Notes: generated by a model from the letters alone, not told the origin. 64,000 nt of DNA from Deltaproteobacteria bacterium (GCA_020848905.1 JADLHG010000003.1:62001-126000), one strand, 5' to 3'. Counted from the first letter of the stretch, positions 1-12,014 are shown. Program-made: numbers and translations.

Positions 1-1218
1 GGCGCCGGGCTCCGCGGGGTCGAGCGCGTCCCGCGCGAAGTCCCGCGCGAGCGTCTGTCCGCGGAGGTCGTTCTGTCCGAAGTTCACCGCCCCGAGCCCG
101 ACGGGGAGAGCCACGAGCGCGCAGGCCCCCGCGCGAGGCGGCAGGTGCGAAAGGAGCGCGTGCGCCGCGAGGCCGGCCAGCGCGGCCAGCCCGAGGAGCG
201 CCGGCAGCACGAATACCTGCGCGTCGGGCACATGGTAGACCGCAGCGAAGGCGAGGTTGGCCGCCACGAGATAGAGGAGCGCGGCCGTCGGTCCGCGCGC
301 GCGTCGCCACCCGAGGACGGCCCCCACGGGCGCGAGGAGCAGCGCCACGCCGAGCTCCCGCGGCAGCCCGGCGAAGAGCTGGCCGAGGTGGGCCGGAACC
401 GAGCCCGCGAGGAGGTACCGTCGATAGACCCGCGCCGTGACGTGCTCCCAGAGACGGGACCAGGTTTCCGGGTCCCCCGCGTCGAGCAGCGGCTGGGCCC
501 GCGACGCGAGCGGCAGGTACGCGAACACGAGCAGCGTGGCGGCCCCCGCGCCGAGGAGCGCGAGGAACACGCGCGGTCGTGCGAGCCTCCCGGCGAGGGC
601 CGGCCAGCCGAGGAGGAGCAGCGCCGGCAGGTAGAGGACGTTCACCGTCCGGTGCCCGAACCAGAGGCCCGCGAGCACAGCCGTCGCCACCGCTGCCCCG
701 ACGCTGCGCCGCTCGCGCGCGCGCCCCGCGAAGTGGAGCGCCAGGGCGCCAAGCAGCAGGTCGAAGGCGTAGACCTCCGAGATGAGCGCCTGCGACCAGC
801 AGGTCGCGCCGAGGGCGAGGGAGAGCGCCCCGAAGAGCGCCCCGGCTACGCCGACGCCGAGCCGGAGGAGCAGCGCCCCGAGCAGACTGGCCGCGCCCGC
901 CGCCGCCAGCGCGGAGAGCAGATTGAGACGCCAGCCCACGTCTCCGACGGGGAGCGCCCGGGACCAGAGGTTCGCCACGAGGCAGTAGAGCGGATAGCCC
1001 GGCGGGTGAGGCACGCCAAACGTCGCTCCCGCCGCCGCGAGCTCGGGCGCGTCTCCGGAGAAGATCGTGGGGCAAGCCGTCAGGGCGTAGAGCGCCGCCA
1101 GGGCGACAAAGAGCGCGACGAGCTCCCAGCGCGCCCGGCGCGGAGTAGCGGGGATCGCCGGCGCCTGCTCCTGCCGCTGCGCACGCCCCCCGGCCCGCGG
1201 TCGTGTTCGTCCGGCCAT
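1..1218 (-). CDS. DUF2723 / GT117 family polytopic membrane protein (partial, C-terminus off the window)
   Basis: This reading frame has no stop inside the window. Starting at the ATG at 1218 it gives 406 residues. After a basic N-terminus comes a hydrophobic segment and then the family signature SGDAPELAAAGATFGVPHP followed by PGYPLY (residues about 55-80). That signature is typical of DUF2723 proteins, now grouped as GT117, which are O-mannosyltransferase-like enzymes using a lipid-linked sugar donor at the membrane. The acidic D-x-P-E loop and repeated leucine/alanine-rich helices fit a GT-C fold. Substrate cannot be read from the sequence. A TGGTATGGT extended -10 box lies 8 nt before the ATG, so the transcript would be nearly leaderless. 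It diverges from the radical-SAM gene. Confidence 0.85.
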   Translation of the reverse strand, partial: MAGRTRPRAGGRAQRQEQAPAIPATPRRARWELVALFVALAALYALTACPTIFSGDAPELAAAGATFGVPHPPGYPLYCLVANLWSRALPVGDVGWRLNLLSALAAAGAASLLGALLLRLGVGVAGALFGALSLALGATCWSQALISEVYAFDLLLGALALHFAGRARERRSVGAAVATAVLAGLWFGHRTVNVLYLPALLLLGWPALAGRLARPRVFLALLGAGAATLLVFAYLPLASRAQPLLDAGDPETWSRLWEHVTARVYRRYLLAGSVPAHLGQLFAGLPRELGVALLLAPVGAVLGWRRARGPTAALLYLVAANLAFAAVYHVPDAQVFVLPALLGLAALAGLAAHALLSHLPPRAGACALVALPVGLGAVNFGQNDLRGQTLARDFARDALDPAEPGA

Positions 1219-1226
1219 CGCGTGCG

Positions 1227-1235
1227 ACCATACCA
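1227..1235 (-). promoter_or_regulatory. Extended -10 promoter for the DUF2723 gene
   Basis: On the minus strand TGGTATGGT (TG-n-TATGGT) ends 8 nt before the ATG at 1218. No good -35 box is visible. The expected transcript start is only 1-2 nt before the start codon. Confidence 0.35.
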
Positions 1236-1264
1236 CCCCAAGCCCTGGTGCTTCCGCGGGTCCA

Positions 1265-1273
1265 TGCTATATA
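1265..1273 (+). promoter_or_regulatory. Extended -10 promoter for the radical-SAM gene
   Basis: TGCTATATA (TG-n-TATATA) lies here and the GTG at 1279 follows after 5 nt. The element overlaps the ATG at 1264, which argues that the ATG is not the real start. No convincing -35 is seen. Confidence 0.45.
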
Positions 1274-1278
1274 GGCCC

Positions 1279-3255
1279 GTGCCACGGAGCCCCGGCGTGA
1301 TCCCCCGTACCCCCGGCCAACTCGAAATCGAGCTCGAATCCCTGCTCCTCTCCGTCGAGAAGCCCGGTCGCTACGTCGGCGGCGAGCTCAACGCGGTGGT
1401 CAAGGACTGGGCGCAGGTCCCCCTGCGGCTCGCTCTCGCCTTCCCCGACGTCTACGAGATCGGCATGCCGAACCTGGGCCTGGCGATCCTCTACGATCAG
1501 GTGAACCAGCAGAGCGACATGCTCGCCGAACGGGTCTTCGTCCCCTGGCCCGACATGCAAAAGGGCCTCCGCGCGGCAGGACTCCCGCTCTACTCGCTCG
1601 AGAGCAAGCACGCCATCCGCGACTTCGACGTGCTCGGCGTGACGCTCCCCTACGAGACGCTCTACACCAACCTGCTCGCGCTCCTCGATCTCTCGGGGGT
1701 GCCGCTCCTCGCCGCGGAGCGCACGCGAGAGGACCCGGTCGTCGTCGCGGGAGGCCACGCCACCTACAACCCCGAGCCCGTAGCCGACTTCTGCGACGCC
1801 TTCGTGATCGGCGAGGGAGAGAACCTGATCCTCGAGGTCCTGCGCACCGTCGGAGCCTGGAAAGGTGGCACCGGCTCGCGCGCGGAGCTGCTCGAAGCGC
1901 TCGCCCGCCTCCCCGGGGTCTACGTGCCGAGCCTCTACCAGGTCAGCTACCACGCCGACGGCACCGTGGAGGCGATCCGGCCGCGTCACGACGGCGTGCC
2001 CCCGACCGTGCGCAAGCACATCGCCGCGCGGCTGCCACCGCCGGTCACGCGTTTTCTCGTCCCGACCCTCGAGCTCGTACACAACCGCGTCCCGATCGAG
2101 ATCATGCGCGGCTGCACGCGTGGGTGCCGTTTCTGCCACGCCGGGATCATCGCGCGCCCCGTGCGGGAACGCTCCGTCGAAGAGGTCCTCGCCGCGGCCG
2201 AGGCGGCGCTCGAGGCCACGGGCTACGAAGAGGTCGGGCTCCTCTCCCTCTCCTCGTCGGATTACACCCAGGTCCTCGAGCTCGTGCGGGCCATGACCGA
2301 GCGCTTCGCGGGACGCCAGGTGAACGTCTCGCTCCCCTCGCTGCGCATCGAGTCCTTCTCCGCCGAGCTGATGGACGTCTTGCAGGGCCAGTCGCGGCGC
2401 GGCGGCTTCACCCTCGCCCCCGAGGCGGCGAGCGAGCGCATGCGCGAGATCATCAACAAGCCGGTCTCCACCGAGCAGGTGGTCACCACGGCCCGCGCGA
2501 TCTACGGGCGCGGCTGGCAGACGATCAAGCTCTACTTCATGATCGGCCACCCGCAGGAGGGTCTCGACGACGTGCGCGCCATCGCCGAGCTCGCGCGCGC
2601 GGTGCTCAACGAAGGCCGCCGCTCCCTCGGTGGCCGCGCCAAGGTCCACGTCGGCGTGAGCACCTTCGTGCCGAAGCCCCACACGCCCTTCCAGTGGGTG
2701 CCCTGCGACGGCGCCGAGCAGATCGCGGCGAAGCAGGCCTTGCTGCGCAGCCTGCTGCGGGATCGCAACATCAAGCTGAGCTGGACCGACGCGCGCGAGA
2801 CGATGATCGAGGCCTGGCTCTCGCGCGGCGACCGCCGCCTGGGCGCCGTGATCCTCGAGGCCTACCGCCGCGGGGCGCGCTTCGACGCCTGGCGCGAGCA
2901 CTTCAAGGACGCGCTCTGGCAGGAGGCCTTCGCCGCGGTGGGGCTCGACCCCGCCTTCTACACCCACCGCGAGCGAGGCGCGGACGAGGTCTTCCCCTGG
3001 GAGCACCTCGACCCGGCGGTGACGAAGGCCTTCTTGCGCGAGGACTACGAGTGGAGCCTCGTCGGACGGACGCGCCAGGACTGCCGCGACAAGTGCTTCG
3101 CCTGCGGCATCCTCCCCAAGTTCAAGGAGCTCCGGCGCGCGAACCCGGGAGAGACCTGGCAATGCCCCGAGGTGGGCCGCGCCGCGCACAAGGCCGCCGC
3201 GCAGTCCGCGACGGAGCCGCCGCCGCGAGGCGCCCCGCTCGAGCCGACGGCCTGA
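1279..3255 (+). CDS. B12-binding-type radical SAM protein (TIGR03960-like)
   Basis: About 658 residues. The N-terminal 200 residues resemble the cobalamin-binding-like domain of this family (DVYEIGMPNLGLAILY). The radical-SAM core follows, with RGCTRGCRFCHAG giving the C-x3-C-x2-C cluster ligands. A late Cys cluster, CRDKCFACGI, lies near residue 610. The family is widespread and poorly understood. It is normally found with, or fused to, a TIGR03936/DUF2344 protein, which is exactly the next gene, 22 nt downstream. The ATG at 1264 overlaps an extended -10 box, so I prefer the GTG at 1279 as a leaderless start; the 1264 ATG would add five residues. A methylthiotransferase-like or tRNA-related role is only a guess. 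Confidence 0.85.
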   Translation: MPRSPGVIPRTPGQLEIELESLLLSVEKPGRYVGGELNAVVKDWAQVPLRLALAFPDVYEIGMPNLGLAILYDQVNQQSDMLAERVFVPWPDMQKGLRAAGLPLYSLESKHAIRDFDVLGVTLPYETLYTNLLALLDLSGVPLLAAERTREDPVVVAGGHATYNPEPVADFCDAFVIGEGENLILEVLRTVGAWKGGTGSRAELLEALARLPGVYVPSLYQVSYHADGTVEAIRPRHDGVPPTVRKHIAARLPPPVTRFLVPTLELVHNRVPIEIMRGCTRGCRFCHAGIIARPVRERSVEEVLAAAEAALEATGYEEVGLLSLSSSDYTQVLELVRAMTERFAGRQVNVSLPSLRIESFSAELMDVLQGQSRRGGFTLAPEAASERMREIINKPVSTEQVVTTARAIYGRGWQTIKLYFMIGHPQEGLDDVRAIAELARAVLNEGRRSLGGRAKVHVGVSTFVPKPHTPFQWVPCDGAEQIAAKQALLRSLLRDRNIKLSWTDARETMIEAWLSRGDRRLGAVILEAYRRGARFDAWREHFKDALWQEAFAAVGLDPAFYTHRERGADEVFPWEHLDPAVTKAFLREDYEWSLVGRTRQDCRDKCFACGILPKFKELRRANPGETWQCPEVGRAAHKAAAQSATEPPPRGAPLEPTA

Positions 3256-3277
3256 TCGCCCCACGAGGCCCGCTGCC

Positions 3278-4168
3278 ATGAACGAACGTCTGGACGATAC
3301 CGCCACGGGCGACGACGCCCCTCTCGAGGCCGACGCCGCCGTCGAGGCCGACGCCCCTCTCGAGGCCGACGCCGCCCTGGTGCCGCGCGCCCCGCGCCCC
3401 GCGCCGCCGCCGGCCGCGCGCCGCTATCGCGTCCGCTTCGCCAAGGACGGCGCCTTGCGCTTCTGCGGCCACCTGGACCTGCAGCGCGCCTTCGAACGCG
3501 CGCTCCGCCGCGGCAAGATCCCCGTGGTGTACAGCCGCGGCTACCACCCGCGCGCGAAGGTGCAGTTCGGCGCCGCCCTGCCCCTCGGGTGCAGCAGCGA
3601 GGGCGAGCTCCTCGACCTCTGGGTCGCCGTCGACGGCCCCTCCGCAGACGAGCTCCTCGCGGCGCTCGCTCGCTGCGCCCCGCCCGGCTTCACCCCCCTC
3701 GACGCGACGGAGCTCCCGTGCGCCTCGCGCGCCCTGCCCGCGCTCGTCGAGGCGGCCGAGTACCGCGTGCGCTTCGAGCCCCCCGCCTCGGCCGACGATC
3801 TGCGCGAGCGGGTGGCAAAGCTCCTCGCCGCCACGACGCTGCCGCGTCGACGGCGCGAGAAGGACTACGACCTCCGGCCGCTCGTGGAAGAGCTCGAGGT
3901 CGCCGTCGGCCCGAGCGGCGAGACCGAGCTCCTCTTGCGCGTCTCGAGCCGTGAGGGACGAACGGGACGCCCCGAAGAGGTGCTCCTCGCGCTCGGGCTC
4001 GAGCCGCCCAAAGCACGGGTGCGTCGGCTCCGACTGGTCCTCGCGCCCGAGCCGCCGACGGTATTTCCCATCGACGCGAACGTGGGGCAGGACAGCGCGA
4101 GCGAGGGTTCTAATACTCCTTTGGAATGCTGCGAATCTTCCGATTCCAGGAATCCACGGCCTGCATGA
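3278..4168 (+). CDS. TIGR03936 / DUF2344 radical-SAM-associated protein
   Basis: 296 residues. An acidic Ala/Asp repeat tail (residues 1-45) precedes the DUF2344 core, which begins RYRVRFAKDGALRFCGHLDL and continues with SRGYHPRAKVQFGAALPLG. In many genomes this domain is fused to the C-terminus of the radical-SAM protein encoded just upstream. Here the two are separate genes 22 nt apart and surely co-transcribed. The function of the family is unknown. The last 59 nt overlap the 3' end of the convergent SCP2-like gene, so the non-conserved tail after residue about 265 may be poorly constrained. Confidence 0.85.
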   Translation: MNERLDDTATGDDAPLEADAAVEADAPLEADAALVPRAPRPAPPPAARRYRVRFAKDGALRFCGHLDLQRAFERALRRGKIPVVYSRGYHPRAKVQFGAALPLGCSSEGELLDLWVAVDGPSADELLAALARCAPPGFTPLDATELPCASRALPALVEAAEYRVRFEPPASADDLRERVAKLLAATTLPRRRREKDYDLRPLVEELEVAVGPSGETELLLRVSSREGRTGRPEEVLLALGLEPPKARVRRLRLVLAPEPPTVFPIDANVGQDSASEGSNTPLECCESSDSRNPRPA

Positions 4169-4541
4169 GCGGCAGGATCATCATCATGTTCGCCTCGATC
4201 TTGTAGTCGGGCGAGTTCATCGCGTCGGCCGGCTCCATCTCCCCCTTGTCCAGCTTGACGAAGGTCTGGTAGGCGGCCGTCACCCGCGCCAACCCATCCT
4301 TCATCGGCACGAACGGGCGGTTGCGGAGCGCCGACGGCGCCGGCTCCTCCTCGAAGACCCACTTGGTGCACCGTCCCTTGTCGAAGGTGTAGGTCACCAG
4401 GACGTCCTTGCCGTCCGGCGTGTCGAGCGCCCGCAGCACCACCGTGCCGGACATCAGCTTGGCCCGCTCCAGATGCGCCGGGTCCGTGTTGCAGGCCTCG
4501 AGGCCCTCGGTGATGGCCTCCCTCGTGAACATGCGTGCCAT
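4110..4541 (-). CDS. SCP2-like sterol-carrier domain protein
   Basis: 143 residues. The start is set by a strong GGAGG six nucleotides before the ATG at 4541; an upstream in-frame ATG at 4583 has no such site. The pattern VTYTFDKGRCTKWVF, then a run of short helices with FVKLDKGEMEPADAM, then a hydrophobic IEANMMMILPLMQAV end, is that of an SCP2-like lipid-binding fold, which offers a hydrophobic cavity rather than catalysis. No signal peptide is present, so it is cytosolic. It converges on, and overlaps by 59 nt, the DUF2344 gene, and it diverges from the large histidine kinase. Confidence 0.65.
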   Translation of the reverse strand: MARMFTREAITEGLEACNTDPAHLERAKLMSGTVVLRALDTPDGKDVLVTYTFDKGRCTKWVFEEEPAPSALRNRPFVPMKDGLARVTAAYQTFVKLDKGEMEPADAMNSPDYKIEANMMMILPLMQAVDSWNRKIRSIPKEY

Positions 4542-4645
4542 GAATCCCTCCGGAAGAAACCTATCGGTTGCCCTTTCCCCCACGCTCGCCGCGGTACACT
4601 ATCATAGGTGCGACACGCTTCGGGACCGGGAGGGTGGAATCTGGC

Positions 4646-8300
<3,655 letters not shown>

Positions 8301-8308
<8 letters not shown>

Positions 8309-9044
8309 CCGAGCGCTCGGCCGCATTCTGATCGCCGACGACGAGGAGACCTTTCTCCTCGCCACCGCGGACCTGCTGCGCCGCGAGGGCTACGAATGCG
8401 TTTGCGCCCCCGACGCCTTCGAGGCCTCGAAGGTCCTCAAGGCCGAGCCCTTCGACCTGCTCATCGCGGACATCAAAATGCCCGGAAACCCCGACCTGGA
8501 GCTGATCCGGCAGCTCCCCGAGCTTTACGAGGGGCTGCAGGTCATCCTCGTCACCGGCTATCCGTCGGTGCGGTCGGCGATCGAGGCGATCCAGCTCCCG
8601 GTCGCGGCCTACCTGCTGAAACCGGTCGACTTCGAAGAGCTGCTCGCCCAGGCCAAGCTGGCCGTGGAACGCTATCAGAGCTTCCGCGCGGTGAAGTCCA
8701 CGCGTGAGCGTCTGCAGAGCTGGAAGAGCGAGCTCGACCTCGTCGAACAGACGCTCGGAGCGTCGAGCACGCCGGCGCAGAAACCCGTGGACGCGTTTGT
8801 CCAGCTCACGATGCGCAACATCGTGGCCTCCCTGACAGATCTGCAGCACATGACGCAGGCCCTCGCGACGCAGCAGGCGGCGCGCGAAGCCTGTCAGCTC
8901 ATGAACTGTCCGCGGGGGCTCGCCCTCGCACAGGCCCTCAAGGAGGCCGTGGACACGCTCGAGCGCACGAAGCGCGCGTTCAAGTCGAAGGAGCTGGGCG
9001 ACCTGCGCAAGACCCTGGAGGAGGTCCTCAAGGCCTACGCCTGA
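8301..9044 (+). CDS. Response regulator with unclassified helical output domain
   Basis: 247 residues, GTG start overlapping the kinase stop by 8 nt, which makes it the likely partner. The receiver domain (1-125) has the acidic pair (IADDEE), phospho-acceptor Asp57 (LLIADIKMPG), the Thr of VTGYPS and the Lys of LLKPVD. The rest (about 130-247) is charged and helix-rich with heptad-like spacing and two Cys (EACQLMNC). It has no HTH, GGDEF, AAA or other output domain that I recognise. It may act by protein-protein contact. It is followed by 700 bp without protein genes. Confidence 0.9.
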
Positions 9045-9113
9045 TTCCGCAGCGCCGCGGCGCGGCGTGTTCCGCGCGGCGAAAAAAAACGCGGAGATGA
9101 TCGAAATTGTTCG

Positions 9114-9142
9114 TTGACAGGTTGGACCCGCAGCGCCATAAA
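9114..9142 (+). promoter_or_regulatory. Sigma70-type promoter of the small-RNA candidate
   Basis: A perfect TTGACA (9114-9119), a 17-nt spacer and CATAAA (9137-9142). Upstream is an A-tract and AT-rich stretch (9081-9113) that could act as an UP element, conspicuous in this GC-rich DNA. The predicted start is about 9149. Confidence 0.7.
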
Positions 9143-9148
9143 TAGGGT

Positions 9149-9267
9149 GTTAACTCGCTCGCTACTTGGTGGTGGGCGGCCTTGTCGAGCAGGACTAGGG
9201 CCTGCAAGTCGAAGGCGCAATCGGACGGGTTTCGCTCTGCGAACCGGTCGTGATTGCGCCTTTTTTG
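9149..9267 (+). ncRNA. Candidate intergenic small RNA, about 118 nt
   Basis: Bounded by a strong promoter (9114-9142) and an intrinsic terminator (9212-9266), with no credible ORF between. The body contains the hairpin elements CTTG/CAAG plus CAGG/CCTG (9181-9208). The 3' part folds as a long stem, AAGGCGCAATC against GATTGCGCCTT, with an inner GGTT/AACC hairpin. I do not recognise the family. It is not 4.5S, 6S or tmRNA by their conserved cores. Length and structure fit a regulatory sRNA. Confidence 0.6.
9212..9266 (+). terminator. Intrinsic terminator of the small RNA
   Basis: AAGGCGCAATC (9212-9222) pairs with GATTGCGCCTT (9252-9262) and the run of six T at 9261-9266 follows directly. The loop holds a second small stem. 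Confidence 0.75.
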
Positions 9268-9295
9268 CGTTTTTCTCCCCCGCGGGAGAACGGAC

Positions 9296-9495
9296 GGAGG
9301 TGGCGTCGACAAAAGAAGCTGGGCCTAGGGGGCGCGCCCAGCGACCTGCAGCACGCTCCCGGTGATCTCCTCTCGGTATTGTGGCGACGGTGCGCGCAGC
9401 CTCGACTGCGCGCGCAGGGGCGAGAAGCCAGTGGCTTCTCGAACAAGGGGATCGGGAGGGGATCACCGGAAGCGTGCTGTGGCAGACGCCACCTC
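9296..9495. repeat. 200-bp branched inverted-repeat element
   Basis: Closing stem GAGGTGGCGTC (9297-9307) pairs perfectly with GACGCCACCTC (9485-9495). Inside are a side hairpin GCTGGGC/GCCCAGC (9318-9342) and a 27-bp arm (9349-9375 with 9453-9479), with one mismatch and two G-U pairs. The arm itself ends in two hairpins, GCGCGCAG/CTGCGCGC (9392-9413) and CGAGAAGCC/GGCTTCTCG (9421-9441). GGAC occurs just outside both ends (9292-9295 and 9496-9499), like a 4-bp target duplication. It has no ORF worth calling. It could be a MITE-like element or a structured RNA. Confidence 0.7.
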
Positions 9496-9527
9496 GGACT
9501 TGGGGCTTCACGGATTCGACGTAGTTC

Positions 9528-9666
9528 AATTTTTTGGGTGGCGGCGGTGGCCCGCAGCGGGGCGGGCAGCTTTCGGTTTTGGGGCGGCGGCGGGTGCTCG
9601 CAGCGGGGCGGGCAGCTTTCGGCTTTAGGGTGGCGGCGGGTGGCCCGCAGCGGGGCGGGCAGCTTT
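9528..9666. repeat. Three tandem copies of a 46-47 bp unit
   Basis: The core CGCAGCGGGGCGGGCAGCTT recurs at 9553, 9599 and 9646, each copy preceded by a GGCGGCGG-rich part. Each unit holds a GCCCGC/GCGGGC stem followed by a short T-rich stretch. It lies between the branched element and the promoter of the next gene. Confidence 0.85.
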
Positions 9667-9707
9667 ATTTTCGACCTGGCCGGTGACGCGCGCGTCTTAC
9701 CGCGCAA

Positions 9708-9737
9708 TTGCGTCGCCGGTGCGGGCTGTGTCATAAG
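9708..9737 (+). promoter_or_regulatory. Promoter of the Cys-rich protein gene
   Basis: TTGCGT (9708-9713), an 18-nt spacer and the extended -10 TGTCATAAG (-10 at 9732-9737). The ATG at 9746 comes 8 nt after the -10, so the mRNA would have almost no leader. Confidence 0.4.
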
Positions 9738-9745
9738 AGCGCGCC

Positions 9746-10522
9746 ATGTCCAAGACCCGCGCGCAAAAGAAACCAAGCACCCTCGAGCAGTGGAACAACG
9801 AGCTCCAGTGGTGCGCCACTCGTAAGTACGTCGAGCTGCTCCGTTCCCGCGAGGAGCTCCTCTCCATCGATCACGTGGACGTGGACGTCCCGCAGCTCGT
9901 CAAGCGGCGCTTCCTCTGCGACAGCCACCGCTGCATCCACTGGGCGGAGAAGCGGCCGCTCATCGACCGTTCCTGCTGCTCTCGCTACGACGTCCCCGTG
10001 ACGGAGCGTGACCGGAAGGTCATCCTGGACCGCCTCCCCGCCGTGCGGAAGAACCTGCCGAAGGACCACCGACTGCAGAATCCCGACGAGGATCCCTTCC
10101 GCACGAACGACGACTACGGGTTCGAGCTCGTACACGACGCCCCGCTCACCAAGGCCTGCCAGTTCACCATCTACCGGGACGGCATGCGCCTGTGCGCCCT
10201 GCACATGACCGCGATGCAGCACGAGGAGGACCCGCGCGAGTGGAAGCCCGTCGCCTGCTCGCTCTGGCCGCTCGCGCTCGACGACTACGAGGCGGACGGC
10301 GGCAAGAGGACGCTCCTCACCGTCTACGGTCCGGCCTCGGCCGGGATCTTCGAGGAGACCGACGACGAGCCCTTCGCCTGTATCGTAGACGACCACCCGA
10401 GCTATCCGCGGCTCTACGACTCGGAGCGCGGCACGCTGGAGTTCATCTTCGGCAAGGGCTGGTGGGGCAAGCTCGACCGGGAGGCGCGCAAGCTCCTGGG
10501 CCGCGAAGCCCGTGGCGGTTAA
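9746..10522 (+). CDS. Cys-rich cytosolic protein, DUF3109/YkgJ-like
   Basis: 258 residues, no signal peptide. Cysteines are spaced as in YkgJ/DUF3109-type metal or Fe-S binding proteins: RRFLCDSHRC, then DRSCCSRYDV, KACQFTIY, RLCALHM and VACSLWPL. The last resembles the C-x-x-[FW]-P-L end of YkgJ. The function of these families is unknown. It is flanked by the repeat region and by the convergent rtcB operon 20 nt away. The family assignment rests on cysteine spacing only. Confidence 0.6.
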   Translation: MSKTRAQKKPSTLEQWNNELQWCATRKYVELLRSREELLSIDHVDVDVPQLVKRRFLCDSHRCIHWAEKRPLIDRSCCSRYDVPVTERDRKVILDRLPAVRKNLPKDHRLQNPDEDPFRTNDDYGFELVHDAPLTKACQFTIYRDGMRLCALHMTAMQHEEDPREWKPVACSLWPLALDDYEADGGKRTLLTVYGPASAGIFEETDDEPFACIVDDHPSYPRLYDSERGTLEFIFGKGWWGKLDREARKLLGREARGG

Positions 10523-10542
10523 CGCCCGCGGGGGTTAGCGCC

Positions 10543-12006
10543 TCACCCCTTGATCACCCCGATGGGACGCAGCCGGGCCACCTTGCGCGAAATCCCGGCG
10601 CGGTGGACCACCTCCACCACGCGATCCACGTCCTTGTAGGCGCCGGGCTGCTCCTCGGCGAGCCCCTTGTGGCTCCGCGCGCGCGCGATCACCCCCGCCT
10701 CCTCCAGCTCCCGGTCGATGCGACGTCCCCGCGCCTGCGCCACCGCCGCGGTGCGGCTGAGCGCCCGGCCGGCCCCGTGGCAGGTGGTGCCGAAGGTCTG
10801 TTCGAGGCTCCCCGGTTCCCCCGCGAGCACCCAGCTCGCCCGGCCCATGTCCCCGGGGATGAGCACCGGCTGGCCGACCTCGCGGTAGAGCTCCGGCACG
10901 TCAGGGTGCCCCGCCGGAAAGGCCCGCGTGGCCCCCTTGCGGTGCACCCAGACCCGTTTGCGACGCCCCTCGACCTCGTGCTGCTCCAGCTTCGCGATGT
11001 TGTGGGCCACGTCGTAGACCTGCTCCATCTGGAGCTCGACCCACGAGCGTCCGAAGACCTGCTCGAAGACCTCGCGCGCCTGCCACAGGATGAGCTGCCG
11101 GTTGCACCAGGCGAAGTTGGCCGCCGCGCGCATGGCCCCGATGTAGTGCTGCCCCTCGGGGCTGTTCGCAGGAGCGCAGGCGAGCTGGCGGTCGGGAAGC
11201 GCGATCCCGTAGCGTTCCGGCACTCCCCGGAGCGCACGGAGCGCGTCATCGCAGACCTGATACCCGAGGCCTCGCGACCCGGAGTGGATCATCACGCACA
11301 CCTGCCCGACGTATAGCCCCATCGCGCGCGCCGCCGCGTCGTCGAAGACGCGGTCCACCACCTGCACCTCGAGGAAGTGGTTCCCCGAACCGAGCGTCCC
11401 GCACTGGCTCTCGCCCCGCTCGATCGCGCGTTCGCTCACGTGCTCGGGCTCGGCCCCCTCCAGGCACCCGTGCCCCTCGGTGAGCTCGAGGTCTCGTTCG
11501 GTCGCGAGTCCGCGCTCCTTCAGGAAGCGCGCGCCGCGCGACATGAGCCGGCGCAGCTCCTTCGAACCGAAGGTGTAGTCCCCGCTCTGGCCGACGCCGG
11601 TCGGAATGCGCGCGAAGAGCCGCTCGACGAGGTACCGCAGCCGTGGCCGCACCTCCTCCGCGGAGAGCGCCGTCCGCACGAGACGGACGCCGCAGTTGAT
11701 GTCGTAGCCGACGCCCCCCGGCGAGATGACGCCCCCTTCCTCGGGGTCCGTGGCGCAGACGCCGCCGATGCAGAAGCCGTAGCCCCAGTGGATGTCGGGC
11801 ATCGCCAGACTCGCGCGCTGGATCCCCGGCAGGCAGGCCACGTTGGCCACCTGTTCGGGCGCCTGGTCGCGCCGGATCTCCTCGATCATCGCCTCGTCGG
11901 CGTAGATGAGGCCGTCCACGCGCATCCCCGCCCGGTAGCTGCGCGGGATGCGGTAGCAGCAATCGTTCACTCGTTCGAGCGTGCCGTGAAACCCACCCTT
12001 GCCCAA
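10543..12006 (-). CDS. rtcB: RNA-splicing ligase RtcB
   Basis: 487 residues from a TTG start at 12006, chosen because GAGG lies six nucleotides upstream and translation then begins exactly at the conserved region. RtcB joins RNA 2',3'-cyclic phosphate (or 3'-phosphate) ends to 5'-OH ends using GTP and Mn2+. Visible signatures: DIHWGYGFCIGG (His73), GVGYDINCGVRL (Asp102, Cys105, metal ligands), GSGNHFLEVQ, HSGSRGLGYQ, and TCHGAGR with His about 410 as the guanylated residue. Length and sequence match the long archaeal/eukaryotic-like type rather than the shorter E. coli form. The archease gene lies 8 nt upstream, so the ligase and its multiple-turnover cofactor are co-expressed. Confidence 0.95.
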   Translation of the reverse strand: MGKGGFHGTLERVNDCCYRIPRSYRAGMRVDGLIYADEAMIEEIRRDQAPEQVANVACLPGIQRASLAMPDIHWGYGFCIGGVCATDPEEGGVISPGGVGYDINCGVRLVRTALSAEEVRPRLRYLVERLFARIPTGVGQSGDYTFGSKELRRLMSRGARFLKERGLATERDLELTEGHGCLEGAEPEHVSERAIERGESQCGTLGSGNHFLEVQVVDRVFDDAAARAMGLYVGQVCVMIHSGSRGLGYQVCDDALRALRGVPERYGIALPDRQLACAPANSPEGQHYIGAMRAAANFAWCNRQLILWQAREVFEQVFGRSWVELQMEQVYDVAHNIAKLEQHEVEGRRKRVWVHRKGATRAFPAGHPDVPELYREVGQPVLIPGDMGRASWVLAGEPGSLEQTFGTTCHGAGRALSRTAAVAQARGRRIDRELEEAGVIARARSHKGLAEEQPGAYKDVDRVVEVVHRAGISRKVARLRPIGVIKG

Positions 12007-12014
12007 GGTCCACC

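Noticed and set aside
145-1263. N-terminal extension of the radical-SAM frame
   Set aside because: This stretch is the antisense of the DUF2723 gene; homology starts only after 1279.
9050-9088. GC hairpin followed by an A-run as terminator of the response-regulator gene
   Set aside because: The run is A on the coding strand, so it is not a terminator for that gene, and on the other strand the T-run lies on the wrong side of the stem.
9500-9536. GGGGC...GGATTCGACG resembling the 5' end of tmRNA
   Set aside because: No tag reading frame, no pseudoknot region and no matching T-arm or CCA end within reach; a T-run follows almost at once.
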